Shown: positions 1-11,789 of the stretch, piece by piece
Numbering within the stretch: position 1 is the stretch's first letter
Layout of the letters: the number at the start of each line of letters is the position of its first letter
Source: Selaginella moellendorffii
Taxonomy: Eukaryota > Streptophyta > Lycopodiopsida > Selaginellales > Selaginellaceae
Assembly: GCF_000143415.4 (NCBI RefSeq)
Contig: NW_003314297.1
Coordinates: 515,840-579,839, forward strand
Length of the DNA: 64,000 bases
Reading direction: 5' to 3'
Program-made: the position numbers and the translations under genes
Notes under the pieces: generated by a model
Database searches by the model: none
The model's input: only the letters and a program-made list of their open reading frames with translations
Told to the model about the DNA's origin: nothing

Positions 1-1125
1 TGTTCTGGAAAGGTGCTCGGTTCGATTACGTTCTTTGCGCTCCGTTTGAACTTACCGGAAATTTCGGCTGGCGCTGAAGATGGAATCTAATCGAGCGGTG
101 AGCGCCTTGCTTATATTTCCATCGTAGAGAGTTGAACCTTTTCTCTTTTCTTTTCTTGTGTGTTATTTTTTCAGAGTTGCTGTCGACGATCCCGCGCCAC
201 ACGAGCTACCATCTGGCCAGATGGCTGACCTTCAAATCATCCTGGTTGACGTAGAATCAGGGCACTGACTACCTCCAAAGTGGTGAAGATGGCCCGAAAT
301 AAGTGTGAAGAACGAAGCGAGAAACATTGGCCCATTAGGCGGTGCGTGGCGTAGCCCAAGGAGGAGCTCTTGTTTTCCTGGAGTTCTTTTGTCTCCAATA
401 ACGCAGCAGACACAAGGAAGTTCCGAATTTTCTGGGAGGAGTCCCGCAGAGCTGTGAAGGGAGACATCGGCTCGTGACGTTCTCGGGCAGCTTCTCCACC
501 AGATTTCGGTCAGATTATCGCTCAGAACTTTGTCTCAGGGAGAGAGAATCTGGAAGTCATCTCTCAGCCTCAGGCATTAACACCTTTGGGACGACTTAAA
601 AAATCTCAAGTACTTGTCGTCACTCGGGTTCAATTCACGCAAAGTACTCGAGGAACGCTACGGCAGAAAATAAGTGCGGGCGAGAAAGCGGAGGATGCGT
701 ATCCCGGCAGGCGACAAGGAGGCAAAAACGCGGATACATCCGGAAAAGCAGGTGTCTCAGCATGGGGAGCCAGCAGCCGAAATCCAAACGCAACGACAGA
801 GGTGGCAACAGCAGATATGAGATGATCGAGTACAGGAGACGACGGCCAGGAGGCTGACACGAAGGAGATCGGCGTGGAAGGACAACATCCGAGGTAGTGT
901 TTGTTTTGACGAAAATGACTAGGGGCCTAATTTTGTGTTTTTGACAACAAAAACGTGCTGCAGGATACGTGCAGGACTAGTTAGCAGCCAGCTCGCATTG
1001 ACTGAATTTTCCAAACACATTCCTCTTTGTAAGGAGTTGTGGTAAGTCGGAATTTCATGTTTTAAAGCTATCCTCTTATTCTTCTCTTCGCTCTTGAACT
1101 TTCCCATCGTGAGGCTCCTTTCAGG
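1..1125. other. Upstream flank of the lipase gene
   Basis: I recognise no protein domain here. The part from about 730 to 1125 is similar, in inverted orientation, to 36300-36810: both hold a stretch close to GTGTTTTTG..AAAAAC followed by GGATACGTG.AGGA, and both end in GTGGTAAGTCGGAATTTCATG. This segment is therefore shared flanking or 5'UTR sequence of a duplicated lipase gene. Short open frames on both strands show no family motif and were not accepted as genes. Confidence 0.5.
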
Positions 1126-2870
1126 ATGAGCGGGATTGTCGCAGATGATAGCAGCTACCTTGTAACACACTATACGAGCGTGTGGTCGTACCTGTGGCCT
1201 CACATCTCTCATTCTTTGGAAGTCGGGAGCGTGAACTTGGATTGGAGAGCGAGATGTTCTCTGTTTATGCTCCGGAGCGTGAGGTCTGTCTCTCAACCGC
1301 TGAAGCACTTTGGAAGATGGACGGAGAAGGCAATTAACCTGTGTGCAGCCAATGGAGGAATTCTCAGGACCTTGTATACACTTTCGATAGATCCACAGGG
1401 TAAATAGAATTGATTTCACGGTGTTGACTTTTGATTGTGTTGTTGTTCTCCAGCGCTTGTTGATCTTGCCGAGGACTCGGAGAGCTACCTGACTTTCAAC
1501 GGCCACATGGAACCAAGAACCAGCCTCCTCCAAGCCCCTTTGTCTCAGCGTCTTTGTCTTTCATGTCCAGACTCCAAAGCGGTAGCAGATGTTTGTGCTA
1601 TGGCGTCTAAGGTTGCGTATGAGAGCCCGAAGTTCATCGAATTTGTCGTGAATCAGAATTGGAAGGTAAGTCCAAGCCTTGCACAACCTCTGACTCCATC
1701 AGCTTCTCCTGTGCAGATGCATCTACTAGGAACTTACAACTGTTGGAACGGTAAGAGGTTATTTTTCTCGCTATCCAGTTTCATCTGACGTTGCTGTCTC
1801 TCTTTCATGCTACAGAGTTTCAGAAAAAAAACTCGACTCAAGCTTTCATCTTTGCCGACCGGGAAACTGATGCAGAAGCCATCGTTCTTGCCTTCCGGGG
1901 AACGGAAGCCTTCAATGCATACGACTGGTGCACAGACTTGGATTTCTCCTGGTACGAGCTGCCGCAGCTCGGCCGTGTCCATCTCGGATTCCTTGAAGCA
2001 CTGGGCCTGGGCGACAGGAACAGGATGCAAAGCTTCCAGAGGTTGAAGCAGAACATCTACGAGAACTCGAGGACTCCGTTGCCACAGACTCCGACGTCTG
2101 GACTGCCGGACTTTGTCCTCAGCGACGAGACGAAGCTGCTTGCGTACGACCACATCAGCGCGGAGCTCATCACTATCCTACGGAACCACAGAAACGCAAA
2201 GCTCTACATCACCGGTCACAGCCTCGGCGGCGCTCTAGCGACTCTCTTCACCGCCATGCTCTTCTACAACCGGGAAGAGCATCGCATCTTTTACAACACC
2301 GAGGACGATGTTGCCAGGAGGCTCGCGGCGCTCTACACGTTTGGCCAGCCCCGTGTTGGAGACGAGAGCTTCGCGTCCTTCATGGACGCCAGCTTAAACA
2401 AGCCAACCATGAGGTACTTTAGAGTTGTCTACAATAACGACGTGGTAGCTCGAGTCCCCTTCGACAACTCTTTGTTTGGCTTCAAGCATTTCGGGAATTG
2501 CTGCTACTTCACTCACAACTACACCCTCCAGGTACTTTACTTCGAGACACTGCTCTCTGTGTAGGATCCATATTAACGTTCTGCACAGATCCTTCCGGAC
2601 GAGCCATTTCCCAATTTCCTCTCCCCGGTTTACATGGTGCTGTCCCGGCTTTACGCGCTGTTCGAGCTCGTCCAGAGCTTCTTCATGAGCTATAGATATG
2701 GCGGGGAGTTTAGCGAGACGAGGTTGTCCACTGTGGCAAGGATTGCAGGCTTGCTCGTGCCTGGGATCGCCGGGCACAGCTTGGTGAATTACGTCAACTG
2801 CGTCCGGCTGGGTCCCGACCATCTCGATCCGGCGTGCCTGCAAAACTCTGAGTGGGATAAATCACAGTAA
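1126..2870 (+). CDS. Class-3 lipase, OBL (oil-body lipase)-like, 5 exons
   Basis: Predicted triacylglycerol lipase of 505 aa. Exons are 1126-1399, 1454-1665, 1717-1750, 1816-2531 and 2589-2870; all introns are GT-AG and 51-65 bp long, and the exon lengths sum to exactly 506 codons. Family marks in order: a N-terminal segment with PLKHFGRWTEKAINL and NGG, the GHMEPR motif, MASKVAYE, then WKMHLLGTYNCWN across two short introns, AFRGTEAFNAYDW, and the nucleophile elbow GHSLGG with Ser309 from codon 2220-2222. The expected acid and histidine are probably the D of NNDVVARVP and a H in the C-terminal part, but I did not prove this. OBL-type lipases act on seed or pollen oil-body triacylglycerol; that role is inferred from the family. 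The ATG at 1126 is the first in the open frame. A further upstream exon cannot be excluded. Confidence 0.88.
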
Positions 2871-2905
2871 TCATCGCAACTATTTCGTATTTTTGAACAT
2901 AGAAA

Positions 2906-2961
2906 GGGATGGCAGGCTTCGAATCTGCGCTGGCAAGCCCACAGCCGCTTGGCACGTCCAC
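2906..2961 (-). pseudogene. tRNA-Ser-like fragment (possible SINE head)
   Basis: Read on the minus strand this segment starts GTGGACGTGCC, like plant tRNA-Ser. It later has GGGCTTGCC, and ends with a T-arm-like GCAGATTCGAAGCCTGC whose loop is TTCGAAG. The anticodon arm is missing, so it is not a working tRNA. It may be a tRNA-derived SINE remnant or a deleted tRNA pseudogene just downstream of the lipase gene. Confidence 0.4.
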
Positions 2962-3042
2962 CTTAGCTGCTGGTGTTAACTAATGTATTGTAAAATTAAG
3001 AACAAATAGAAAATAAATAAAATGAAATAAATAAAATGAATA

Positions 3043-5911
3043 TGTGAGGGCTGGGTGTATGTCCAAGTGTATGGTTACAATGCCATATATTAATATTAAT
3101 GGCTGTACATTAATATTAACATAGTAGCATTACATATTTATGCATGCATTTCCATATTCCATGCATTTACATTAGTGGAAATGTAGGGAAACTTTGATTG
3201 TCCATAGGATTTTTGTTTAAATCTAACTTTTGCATTATTTAAATTTTATTTTTCTTATAGCTTTCTGAATTTCTTCTTTTATGCTTTTTCCTTTTTATTC
3301 ATCTTCATAGTAGAGTAGTAACTTCTTCCTCCTTTGACTCTGGAGCAATAATTGGTGTAGTTTCTTGATGTTATGCAATTGCAATTGAATAATTAAACTT
3401 AGTTGATAGTGGCATTTATAATGTGTGGTATAATTTTTCTTACTCTTACTACCAATCCTTACATCTAGTGAAAGTTTTTTAATGAGAATTCTAAAGATGA
3501 TATATACCATTAGTTTAATCACTTTATAGTGATTATCACATATTATTCTTAGGATGATGTTTAATGTTTGCATGAGTTTACTACGTGTTTCCAAGGGACA
3601 GTATTATAGTGGTACCATGGTTTGGGTATAGCCACTCGTGTGGATTATAACATTCTCTTAGACATTTTTAAATGTGTATTTGGACATACTGATAATTGTG
3701 ATGATACCTTCTAACAATTGCATTATCTTCATTAAGGGCTATTTGAGTTAATGATGCAATTTGACATTCGTTTTCAGAGCCTTTTGCTTTGTGCAAAATC
3801 AAATATATCGAAGTGGATCAAATTAAGAATATTGTGGCCAATTTTATCAAGATTTTGTAGGATTTATGCATGCACTTATTCTAACCACTCTTAATAATGT
3901 TTTTTGCCTAACACAACACTATGAGATTTTACTTCTTCCATTTTTAGATAGTCATGTTCTAATGGAGGTTGATGTTGTTGTTGCCAGAGTTTAAAAATAA
4001 AAGCAAAGATGTGGTTATGGTGTAACACATGTGATCATGGGATGAGATTTGGATATACTGTCACCGTAGATCCTTGGAACCTTGGGGGATAAATAGGGAT
4101 AAAAATAGCCACTAAAGGCTCTCTTATCAAGCAATTGCCCTTTTTAAAGTTGGCTTAAGGGGAGAGAGATAAAGTGTGTTACATGTGGTATTAGAGCAAA
4201 TGATATGGGTTCAATTCCCATTGATTAGTTAAAATATAATATACCTTTGAGCAATGTATATTTCTACCTTTAAAATTTGAAATCGTACATATTGGGCATC
4301 CATGCGTATGTCCTTCCTTTTGTGTGGAGTATCCATGGACAAAGGTATCCACCGTGGGACTGTAGTACAGGTGGATAACTAGTTACCTCACATGAATAGT
4401 TGGTCTATACAATGGAAGGATTGGTAGATTCAGTGTGGAAATGGAAGTGTTGATTCCCCTTGGTTTAGTAGGGGTTGTGAGTTAATAGTCAATGAGGATA
4501 TTAAAATCTCTCAAGAGGGGGTGAGTGTAGTGCATATGATCATGGGATGAAATTTAGATATATTGTCATCGTGAATCTTTAAAACTTTGGGGGATAAAAA
4601 TAGCTATTAAGGGCTCTTTCATTAAGCAATTACTCTTTTTTCAGTTGACTTAAGGAGAGAGAAATAAGGTGCATTACACATGGCTATGATGTCCATTATT
4701 AGGTGTGTGATAAAGTTAGTCACATATATCGGTGTTATTGACATTTTTTGGATTAGCATCCTCTATTTTCTAGATGGAGATTTTGGCATCAATAATGTCC
4801 TATTGGTACTATTGCAATGGAAAGTCTGAACACTGAGATGCTTCTGAGAAATACGAGTAATGGAAGTCCTTGCATAAATAAGTCAGTGACCTTTTCATCT
4901 TTCTTTCGGGAGTATTATCAAGAGGTTCACTCGGCACCAATTCATCCAGTATTTACTTTCCAAACTCATTTTTATTAGTTGATATAGGTTTAACCTTATC
5001 CTCTATTGCTTAGTCTGTTGCCACATGTTACCATCTATATATACATTGTGCGATAGAGCCAATTTTCATTCTTTATGGCAATAACCATACACATGCATAG
5101 TTGTGCATATGGGTGATCTTGAGTTTGAGTTAGTCATTGAGAATGATGCTAAATCAAGCTTTAACATCATCTTTGGTATAAATTAATTGCAATATAGTCA
5201 TGATAAGTGTGACTTTGAGGCTTCTTCCCCTTATATCATACTTACTTATATTTCATCCATTCCTCTCACTTCTATTCTTCTTGGTTCCTTTATTTTTACC
5301 TCTGTTTCCATCACTTTTATCTTCCTATTACTTTTTCATATGTTTCCATTTTGTTCTTCTGTTCCTTCTTTAAATCCCTCTAATAGTTAGTTTTTATATT
5401 GTAGTGGTTGACTGTCTTATGAAGGAGTATGTCAATTTCTTCAAATTTGACCTGTCATCTGGAGCTAAAATTGCAACACATCATCTTAATCTAATTGAGG
5501 ATACTCATTCAATCAAAATTTCTATTCATTGTCAGTTACCAAAAGAGATCAAGAGTTTATGTATAAACATTAACAAGATGTTGGAAAAGGGTGTTATCCG
5601 AAAGTTATAAAACCCTTGGGCATGTGAGCTTCATCTTGTGATGAAGCTTGATAGAAGTATTTATTTATACATGATTATTATCCATTAAATAAAGTGACTA
5701 TCCCAGGTGTATACCCTCTTATTCACATTTCTGATTTCCTGGATTATTTGGGGAGAAGTTATTAAAGTAAGATCTTGCTTTTACGTACTGGCAAGTGCTA
5801 ATAATTGAAGAGGATATGCCTAAAACTATTTTTAATACACTATAAGCTAGGGTTTTTGGGCTAATTGATATGCACATTTTCTATATTCCCTTTCCATATT
5901 CCAAGCACTCA
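3043..5911 (+). mobile_element. Decayed Ty3/gypsy element, family A (copy 1)
   Basis: The element starts TGTGAGGGCTGGG with a degraded 5' LTR (to about 3172) that carries the family marks CCATAT.TTAATATTAAT and TTCCATATTCCATGC. It ends with a partial 3' LTR (about 5846-5911) containing CTAGGGTTTTTGGGCTAATTGATATGCA. Between them are remnants collinear with the better copy at 30077-34004: a gag region (3300-4760), a protease region with a VDTG-like site (about 4970-5020), and the first part of reverse transcriptase (5404-5830), which runs directly into the 3' LTR. RNase H and integrase are therefore deleted. A TRIM element sits at 4021-4678. No matching target-site duplication was found. Confidence 0.7.
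4021..4678 (+). mobile_element. TRIM element (terminal-repeat retrotransposon in miniature)
   Basis: Two direct repeats of about 160 bp (4021-4183 and 4526-4678) share TGATCATGGGATGA.ATTT and the end AAGGAGAGA. They flank about 340 bp with no coding capacity. Directly after the first LTR comes TGTGGTATTAGAGC, close to the usual initiator-Met tRNA primer-binding site, and before the second LTR is a purine tract (CAAGAGGGGGTGAG). Flanks are TATGG on the left and CATGG on the right, a 4/5 match. Deleting the element leaves TGGTTATGGCTATGATG, which matches the uninterrupted family A copy near 31205. It depends on enzymes made elsewhere. Confidence 0.85.
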
Positions 5912-6334
5912 CAAACATGTTTATAAATTATAAATACAAGCTTAATCTAAATGAATAACAAGTGTTAGATGGTAGAATATCCTAGAATATCTAAGTATAT
6001 TTTAAGTATATCCACTACTCACAAGTTTGCTTAAGCAAACCAATAAATATTAGCTAATAAAAAGAATACTTCATGCAAATTTGGATAATGTAGTAAATGT
6101 TTAACATGAGATTTAGCAGATACTTTTCTGTTTTTAGTGTTTTCGATGATGAAGCCTAAGTGCTTTTTGTTGAATGGGACTTTGAAAGATCTCCCAGTCG
6201 AGCACGAAGTAGTTGTTGCATATTTGCCTGCCCATCTCCACAACTTTGAGATGCTCGGGATGCTAAAGTGCTCTAGAGATCAGTAAATATGTCCCTTCAA
6301 TACAAAGCTTGATAGCTTTATGAGCAATGCAGTT
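5912..6334. other. AT-rich spacer
   Basis: No coding signal. The segment 5975-6020 (TGAATAACA..GTAGAATATCCTAGA..) resembles 20785-20840, so it is probably part of a shared dispersed repeat. The right part probably includes the former 3' flank of the ACR3 gene, because the ACR3 C-terminus reads leftwards into it. Confidence 0.4.
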
Positions 6335-7177
6335 CAGCTCCTCTGCCATGAGAACTTGGACCAGCACCAGCAAATGGAAACCTCCAGGAGGAGTCCCATG
6401 GTCGTAGCTAGTGCCTCGGACGAGTCTATGTCAGAGACTCAGCTCTAAATTGTTGCTCGACACCGTGAACACCTGCGGGACCGACTGCTCATACAAGACC
6501 TTCATCAGCAGGCACAGCCCCACAGTCACGGCAAACATGACTCCAAAGTAAATCACCAGAGGCTTCGCCACCTTTGCCTCCAGATTCCCCAAGCACGGGT
6601 GGTGCGCCTGGAGAAAGAATATGATGAAGATGGTGTAGCACAAACCCAGCAGCATGAAGGATCTAACACCTCTGGAGCACAAAAGTTCTTGCATGATCAT
6701 CCCTACCACCAGTGGAACAAAAGCATGCTCTTGGCGACTTCCAACGTTAATCCCCGTGTCCCTGAGGAAGAAGAGCGGGAGTGTTCTTTAGAGGAGGATC
6801 TGGAGCAGTTGAAAGCACGAGGATGGATCACCCTTTGCGAGAATGTTCCAAACCAGAACCATGGCTGTGCAGCGAGGTATGATTTCTGTATCCTGGCAAG
6901 TTTGGCGCCCATGCCAGGCCTGTCATATCAGCCAATTGAGGAGGAAACTCAGCGCCAGGCTCTTGAGCAGAGCGCCACCCACGAGCATCTTTCCTAAGAG
7001 CTTGTAGTGGACCCTGCACAGGACTGGATCATCACCCATATGTGTTTGTTATGCTACCTACAGGTTTGCTTAAGTAAATTGGCCAACAGCGATTGGGAGT
7101 GAGACAGAGGTGATGTTTGCGACTTGGAATGCCTCTCTCACTCTGTAGTATCCGAGCAGAACAACCGAGACCATCAC
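6335..7177 (-). pseudogene. ACR3: ACR3-type arsenite transporter, main part (broken)
   Basis: Minus-strand reading gives an ordered series of ACR3 (BART superfamily) signatures: NITSVSLPIAVG near 7090, KLLGKMLVGGALLKSLALSF near 6960, CTAMVLVWNILAKGDP near 6850, a membrane segment LGLCYTIFIIFFLQ, AKPLVIYFGVMFAVTVGL, FTVSSNNLEL near 6450, and ATTMGLLLEVSICW near 6390, the counterpart of the family's C-terminal ATVIGPLVEVP. ACR3 exports arsenite across the plasma or vacuolar membrane in plants that have it. The frame changes several times and about nine residues are missing after NNLEL, so this copy is a pseudogene. Its 5' part lies at 28555-28629 on the far side of a 21.4-kb retrotransposon. 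Confidence 0.8.
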
Positions 7178-7411
7178 TGTTAGGCGCCAACTTTGACCAC
7201 GTGGTCAACGTCAGTCAAAGGGAGGCTCAAGGATATATTAAGGCATGTTAAGGTGAGGGACTTAACTTACCCTAGGGCTCACAGTGGAGTGGCGGCGTAG
7301 TGGAGCTTTTGAGGTAGTTCAGGGGTGGTTGGGTGGTGAGGAACCTCAAGAGGTGGTATAGCATAGTTTAGGGTGACCAGATCTTTGTCTTTTTTGCACC
7401 GGATCATAACA
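7178..7411 (+). repeat. 5' LTR of family B
   Basis: 234 bp, TG...CA ends. It holds TTTGACCACGTGGTCAA, a palindrome with a central G-box CACGTG that could be a promoter element. Followed at 7412 by TTGGTATCAGAG, a primer-binding site for initiator-Met tRNA. Confidence 0.9.
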
Positions 7412-7439
7412 TTGGTATCAGAGTTCTTGGCTACTAGGG

Positions 7440-8065
7440 GAATTCCAAATGCAGAGGCTTTAGTGGCTATTCTAATGGTTTTGCGTGATGAAGGTCTTTG
7501 ATGGTGGAATTGGCTTGAGGAGTCTCGTGTTGCGGATAAGAAACCATCAGTGTCTACCATGGATGAGTTTGAGGCTGCTTTTCGTTTATGTTTTGCCCCT
7601 CATTACGATATGGAGAATGCTCATACAGAACTTCAACATTTCTAGCAAGGGAAAATGACACTTGGGGACTATATTGAGAAGCTTACTCACTTGATTAGTC
7701 GTGTTCCAATGAAGGATCCAGATCAGAACAAATCCTACTTCATTGATGGCCTATATAGTGAGAGTATGTGGCAACACTTATGTCATTCTCAGCCTACAAA
7801 AAGTTTGGAGGAGCTCTTTGATGCGGCTCGTCGACTTGACAATGACAAGCACAAGTCTTGCAAGCGTTCGCGGAGTCCTTCTATCAAGAATCGTCGTGAT
7901 GATTGCCGTGGACACAAGGATGGGAACAAGCATCACAAGTTGAAGTCGGTGGTGACTACTTCGGATGCAAAGGGGTCCAAGAAAGTTCTTTGTGAAGAAT
8001 TATAGACAGAGTTGTCATCATTGTGGCGAACTTGGACACTACAAGGCTGATTGTCTATAGTTGAA
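7440..8065 (+). pseudogene. Family B gag with CCHC zinc knuckle
   Basis: Gag-like capsid sequence. The frame reads MDEFEAAFRLCFAPHYD near 7560, then after one stop MTLGDYIEKLTHLI to GSKKVLCEEL (7655-8005). A basic stretch (CKRSRSPSIKNRR) leads to CHHCGELGHYKADC at about 8018-8058, a CX2CX4HX4C zinc knuckle that normally binds element RNA. Stops after HF and EEL break the frame. Confidence 0.75.
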
Positions 8066-8129
8066 GAACAAACAGTAGGACAAGAAGAATGGCCAATCTT
8101 CTTCTCACGGTAAGTCAGATACTAAAAAG

Positions 8130-8719
8130 TTGCAAACTTTGCATCGTAAGGATGATGAGAACAACCATTCCGATCGGAGGAAGAGACTTTCGATCGTTGC
8201 TCGTCAGCTCAACTGTGTATGGAACAAGATGGAGCTCGAGGATACGCGTGAATCAGCTTTAATGCTGGAAGGCATGTTTTGTGGTGATCCAATGCGGATT
8301 TTACTAGATAGTGGGAGTGATGACAATTTTGTTTCAGCAAAGTTTGTTGCGAAGCATGGCCTGGTACATGCGGAGTTCTTCCATACATAGTGGAAGGTGT
8401 AATTACCTCTACTCAACATTTCGATGCTTGTGTCGAGGGGCTGGAAGTGTTGGTTGGCAAAACTACACTTGTGGAGACTTTTTATCTCGCAGATATCCAT
8501 CATGTGGATCTCATTCTTGGGATGCCATGGTTGATGAAGGTGGATCCAGAGATAAAGTGGAGTATTAAGCGTATCTCGCTAGAGTATGGTGGCATTAAAG
8601 ATGTGTGGTTTGGCGAGGGCATTCAACCACTAGTTGTTATGTTCTCTGTTACATCTTTGAAGCGGGCTTGTCATAATGGAAAACACTTTCGAGTTACTTG
8701 CTATTTGTTCGTGACTTAG
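8130..8719 (+). pseudogene. Family B retropepsin-like protease
   Basis: The aspartic protease active site appears as ILLDSGSDDNFVS near 8296-8335, and the second conserved strand as LILGMPWL near 8510-8530. The frame is interrupted by a stop after FFHT (8388) and resumes at once (MEGVITSTQHFDACVEGL), so this copy could not be translated through. The same protease is found in the inverted mini-copy at 15325-16717. Confidence 0.75.
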
Positions 8720-8739
8720 GGGCCCAAGGCAAGTGTGGG

Positions 8740-9600
8740 GAAGAAGCAGCAGTATAGGATGTACTTGATGAGTTTTCTGATGTTTTTTCATTTGAACTTC
8801 CTCATGGGTTGCCTCCGTTATGAGGTGTGGAGCATGGGATTACATTGGAGCCGGGGTTGCGGCCAATTTACCGGCATCCATTTCGGTTAAGTTATGCGGA
8901 GGAGCAAGAAGTTCAATGACAAGTTAAAGAGTTACTTGAGTTTGGATTTATTCAGCCAAGTAAGTCCCTATTTGGTGCTCCAGTCTTGCTTGTGAAGAAG
9001 AAGGACGGTTCAATGCAGATATGTATTAACTACCGCGCTTTGAACAAGAAGATAGTGAAGGATAAGATGCCAATGACACGTGTGGATGATATTTTGGACA
9101 AGCTTGGTGAAGCACGAGTGTTTACCAAGATTGATCTGAGGAGTGGATATCATCAAATTGCAATGGATGATGCATCTATCTCCAAGACGGCATTCAACAC
9201 AAGCTTTGGATATTTTGAGTTTACAGTTATGCTGTTTGGTTTGACGAATACACCGGCCACATTTACTCGGTTGATGACGAAGGTATTTGGGTGTTATCTT
9301 CATGAGTTTGTGGAGATTTTCTTGGACAATATTCTTGTTTTTAGCAAGAATATGGAGGAGCATAAGGTGCATTTGCACAAGGTTCTTTTGTTACTCCGAG
9401 ATAGCAAATGTTATGTGAAAAAGAGCAAATATGAATTTGCAAAATCGGAAGTGGAATATCTAGGCCATATTGTGACATCTAAGGGTGTCAAGATGGATCC
9501 AAGGAAGGTGGTTGTGGTGGAAAACTGGCCTACACCAACTACAGTGGCTGAGTTGCGTAGTTTTCTTGGTATAGCTAGTTACTACCGACGTTTCCAGCAT
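8740..9600 (+). pseudogene. Family B reverse transcriptase (N-terminal two thirds)
   Basis: RT motifs in order: VKKKDGSMQICINYRALN (fingers), FTKIDLRSGYHQI with the first catalytic Asp, KTAFNTSFGYFEF, MLFGLTNTPATF, the catalytic box as FLDN instead of the usual YxDD, and FLGIASYYRRF. The second Asp of the box is replaced by Asn, so even the intact part would be catalytically dead. The sequence breaks off after CAGCAT at 9600, where unrelated DNA begins. Confidence 0.85.
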
Positions 9601-10365
9601 AAGGTTGGTTTATCCATTAGCACTTAAATTAAATTATTGGATGGTGAAAGTGTGAAGTTGAGGCATTGGCATTGCTAGCACTTGTGTTAGTAGAAGTGAC
9701 ATTCTTGTTTTGAGTGATAAGGAATTTTTTTTAGACCTTGATTTTTCATATCTTTTTTCTTGTTAATGTTTTAGCAAACTTTTATGCTTAGCTTGCATAA
9801 CTTGCTCCAAAGTTTACTCCATAGTAGCTAGACCTTTCCCTCAAACTTTCCTCCCAAGTGTCCTCTTGAACTCTGGGCAAGGCCACTTCATTTTGACATG
9901 TTAAAATAAACCCTCTTGTTTATTTTAGGGTCGTTAAGGTGACTTTGGCTAAGATTGCATGTACTTTGTGGTTGTAGGGATTAGGGAGTTTTGTCCCTAT
10001 AGAAACTTACTAGCCAAAGTCTAGTAAGTAATGAACAAAAACTAAGGATATTACTCTAGGTATCTTGATACCTATGACCAGTTTAGTAGACTTTCCAGCA
10101 AAGGCCATTGCTAGACAATGCTTGCTTGGTTGACTCGTTAGGTGGTGGTGCATCATCTTCACAACAGCAGTAAGCTTTAGGAGACATGAAGGAGAAGGGT
10201 GTAGTTAGTGATGTCAACAGTTGGCTTCTCCTCTACTTCCAGGAACTTCTTGAATGAACATATTGGCTTTAAAGATAAAGGTGCTGACTTTGTCAAGGGA
10301 CAGTGACCATGGCTTGGAGAGATCTCTCATGAAAACTTAGCTTCTAGATGTTGGAGAAGGCTGGC
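9601..10365. other. Unassigned DNA inside family B, left insertion border
   Basis: No coding signal recognised. Positions 9620-9720 are about 80% similar in direct orientation to 23325-23415 (shared words GAGGCATTG, AGCACTTGTGTTA and GAAGTG.CATT), so the two segments may be ends of one inserted unit. The remainder shows no motif. Confidence 0.4.
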
Positions 10366-10505
10366 TGACATGAACCATGGGAATATTCTGAGAATATTCT
10401 ATGGCTTGTGGGATTTAAGGCCGTAACGCCTTAAGGGTTGGGAGGTTGGCCTAGGGTTTCCTCTCTTGTTCATTTCATTGGTATCGGAGCTGCACATTCT
10501 TTTGG

Positions 10506-11450
10506 GGATAGAGATTGATCCTGATGAGGAGTATGGCATTAGTGATGATGGCCATGACGATGAAGAAGAAACTCTTGATGTAGCAAGGATGCCAGATTTT
10601 TGAGGTTCAAAGCGACATAAAGGAGGTTAAGGATTCCGTCAATCTCATTAAGGACACTAAGCTTTGGATGAACCCTCAAGGGTTGAATCAATCTCATGTC
10701 CGTGATTACCATTGGTACGTCAAGCATGCCAAGGATTATGGTATCGTGGAATGGAAATCATCACAAAATGTTTGTGATAGTCAAGAGGTTGATTCTTGGT
10801 TAGAATTGTGAGAAAGTTGTTGATCTCACAATCGTTGTGAGGATAAGATGAAGATAGATTTTTTTGTGACTAAGCTTAGTGGCCATGCTTCTTCATAGTG
10901 GAATAACTACATCAAATCTAATTTGAAGTTGACTTCTTAGACTGATTTGACGAAGGTTTTGCATGCTTCATTTGTCAAGAAGTTTGAAGAAGTTGATCTC
11001 GTGAATCAGTTGTTAGAGATCCAGCAGGAGACTTTGTCATTGGATGCGTATGCCCACAAGTTCCATGATCTTTGCCTTAATCTCATGGGCACCTATAATG
11101 AGCTGCTAAAGGTGCAATATTCATCAAAGGATTGAGCTCAGTGGATGTGCAGCAGAAGGTCAAGAAGGATTTTCCAACAACATTGACTAATGCTATCACT
11201 AACTCAAACCATCAGTCAACTCAGTCAACTCTGGTCAACAAGATGGTCTACGGGGTAATCAACATGATGACGAGCTCGCCAATGCTTCATATTCGGGAAA
11301 GAAATGGCTGTTGGTCTATTGTGGCTCAAAGCATGAAGATGGTAGTGAGGCTAAGAAACTTTGTTTGGACCAACAAGAAAAAGACAAAGTGGAGGGAAAT
11401 TTTTTTCATTGCCACTAGGCTAGACATTAGAGAAAGGATTGTTCTGAAGG
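10506..11450 (+). pseudogene. Element C gag-like region
   Basis: The fragments LHASFVKKFEEVDLVNQLLEIQQETLSLDAYAHKFHDLCLNL (10965-11090) resemble the retrotransposon gag family, in which a F...L..L.Q...S...Y...F..L pattern is usual. Frames before and after are broken by stops. No zinc knuckle is visible. Confidence 0.55.
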
Positions 11451-11459
11451 GGTCAATGA

Positions 11460-11720
11460 ATTATAAGGTGACTGTGATGGAAGTTAAAGGCAATGATATG
11501 AATGATAGTGTTTTTGGGGCCATATTGCTTCAAGTTAGGCATTCTTTCGCATTCATAAGCCACAAGTTTGATGCCATATAACAAAATTAGCCTAATTGCA
11601 ACAAGGAGTTGTATATTGTGATTGCTGTTGTGAAGGGATGGCAACATTATCTATATGGATCGGACTTCCATGTAGATTTAGATCATCAATCTCTCCAGAT
11701 GTGGATCTTTGAGGCCAACT
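11460..11720 (+). pseudogene. Element C RNase H fragment
   Basis: Reads SVFGAILLQ, HSFAFISHKFD, NKELYIVIAVVKGWQHYLYG and VDLDHQSLQMW, the order expected for gypsy RNase H (usually D.S..G.GAVL.Q, YNKELLAIV.A...WR.YL.G, TDH.SL). The first catalytic Asp region is degraded. It follows gag remnants directly, showing that protease and RT were lost. Confidence 0.65.
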
Positions 11721-11789
11721 TGCTTGTTTGCAAGAGTTCCTACAGGAAATCTCTATTAAGATCCAGTAAAAGCATGGAGGTGATAATAA

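Noticed and set aside
919-1533. A 204-codon frame on the minus strand
   Set aside because: It is antisense to lipase exons 1-2 and their intron; the sense strand has splice sites and family motifs.
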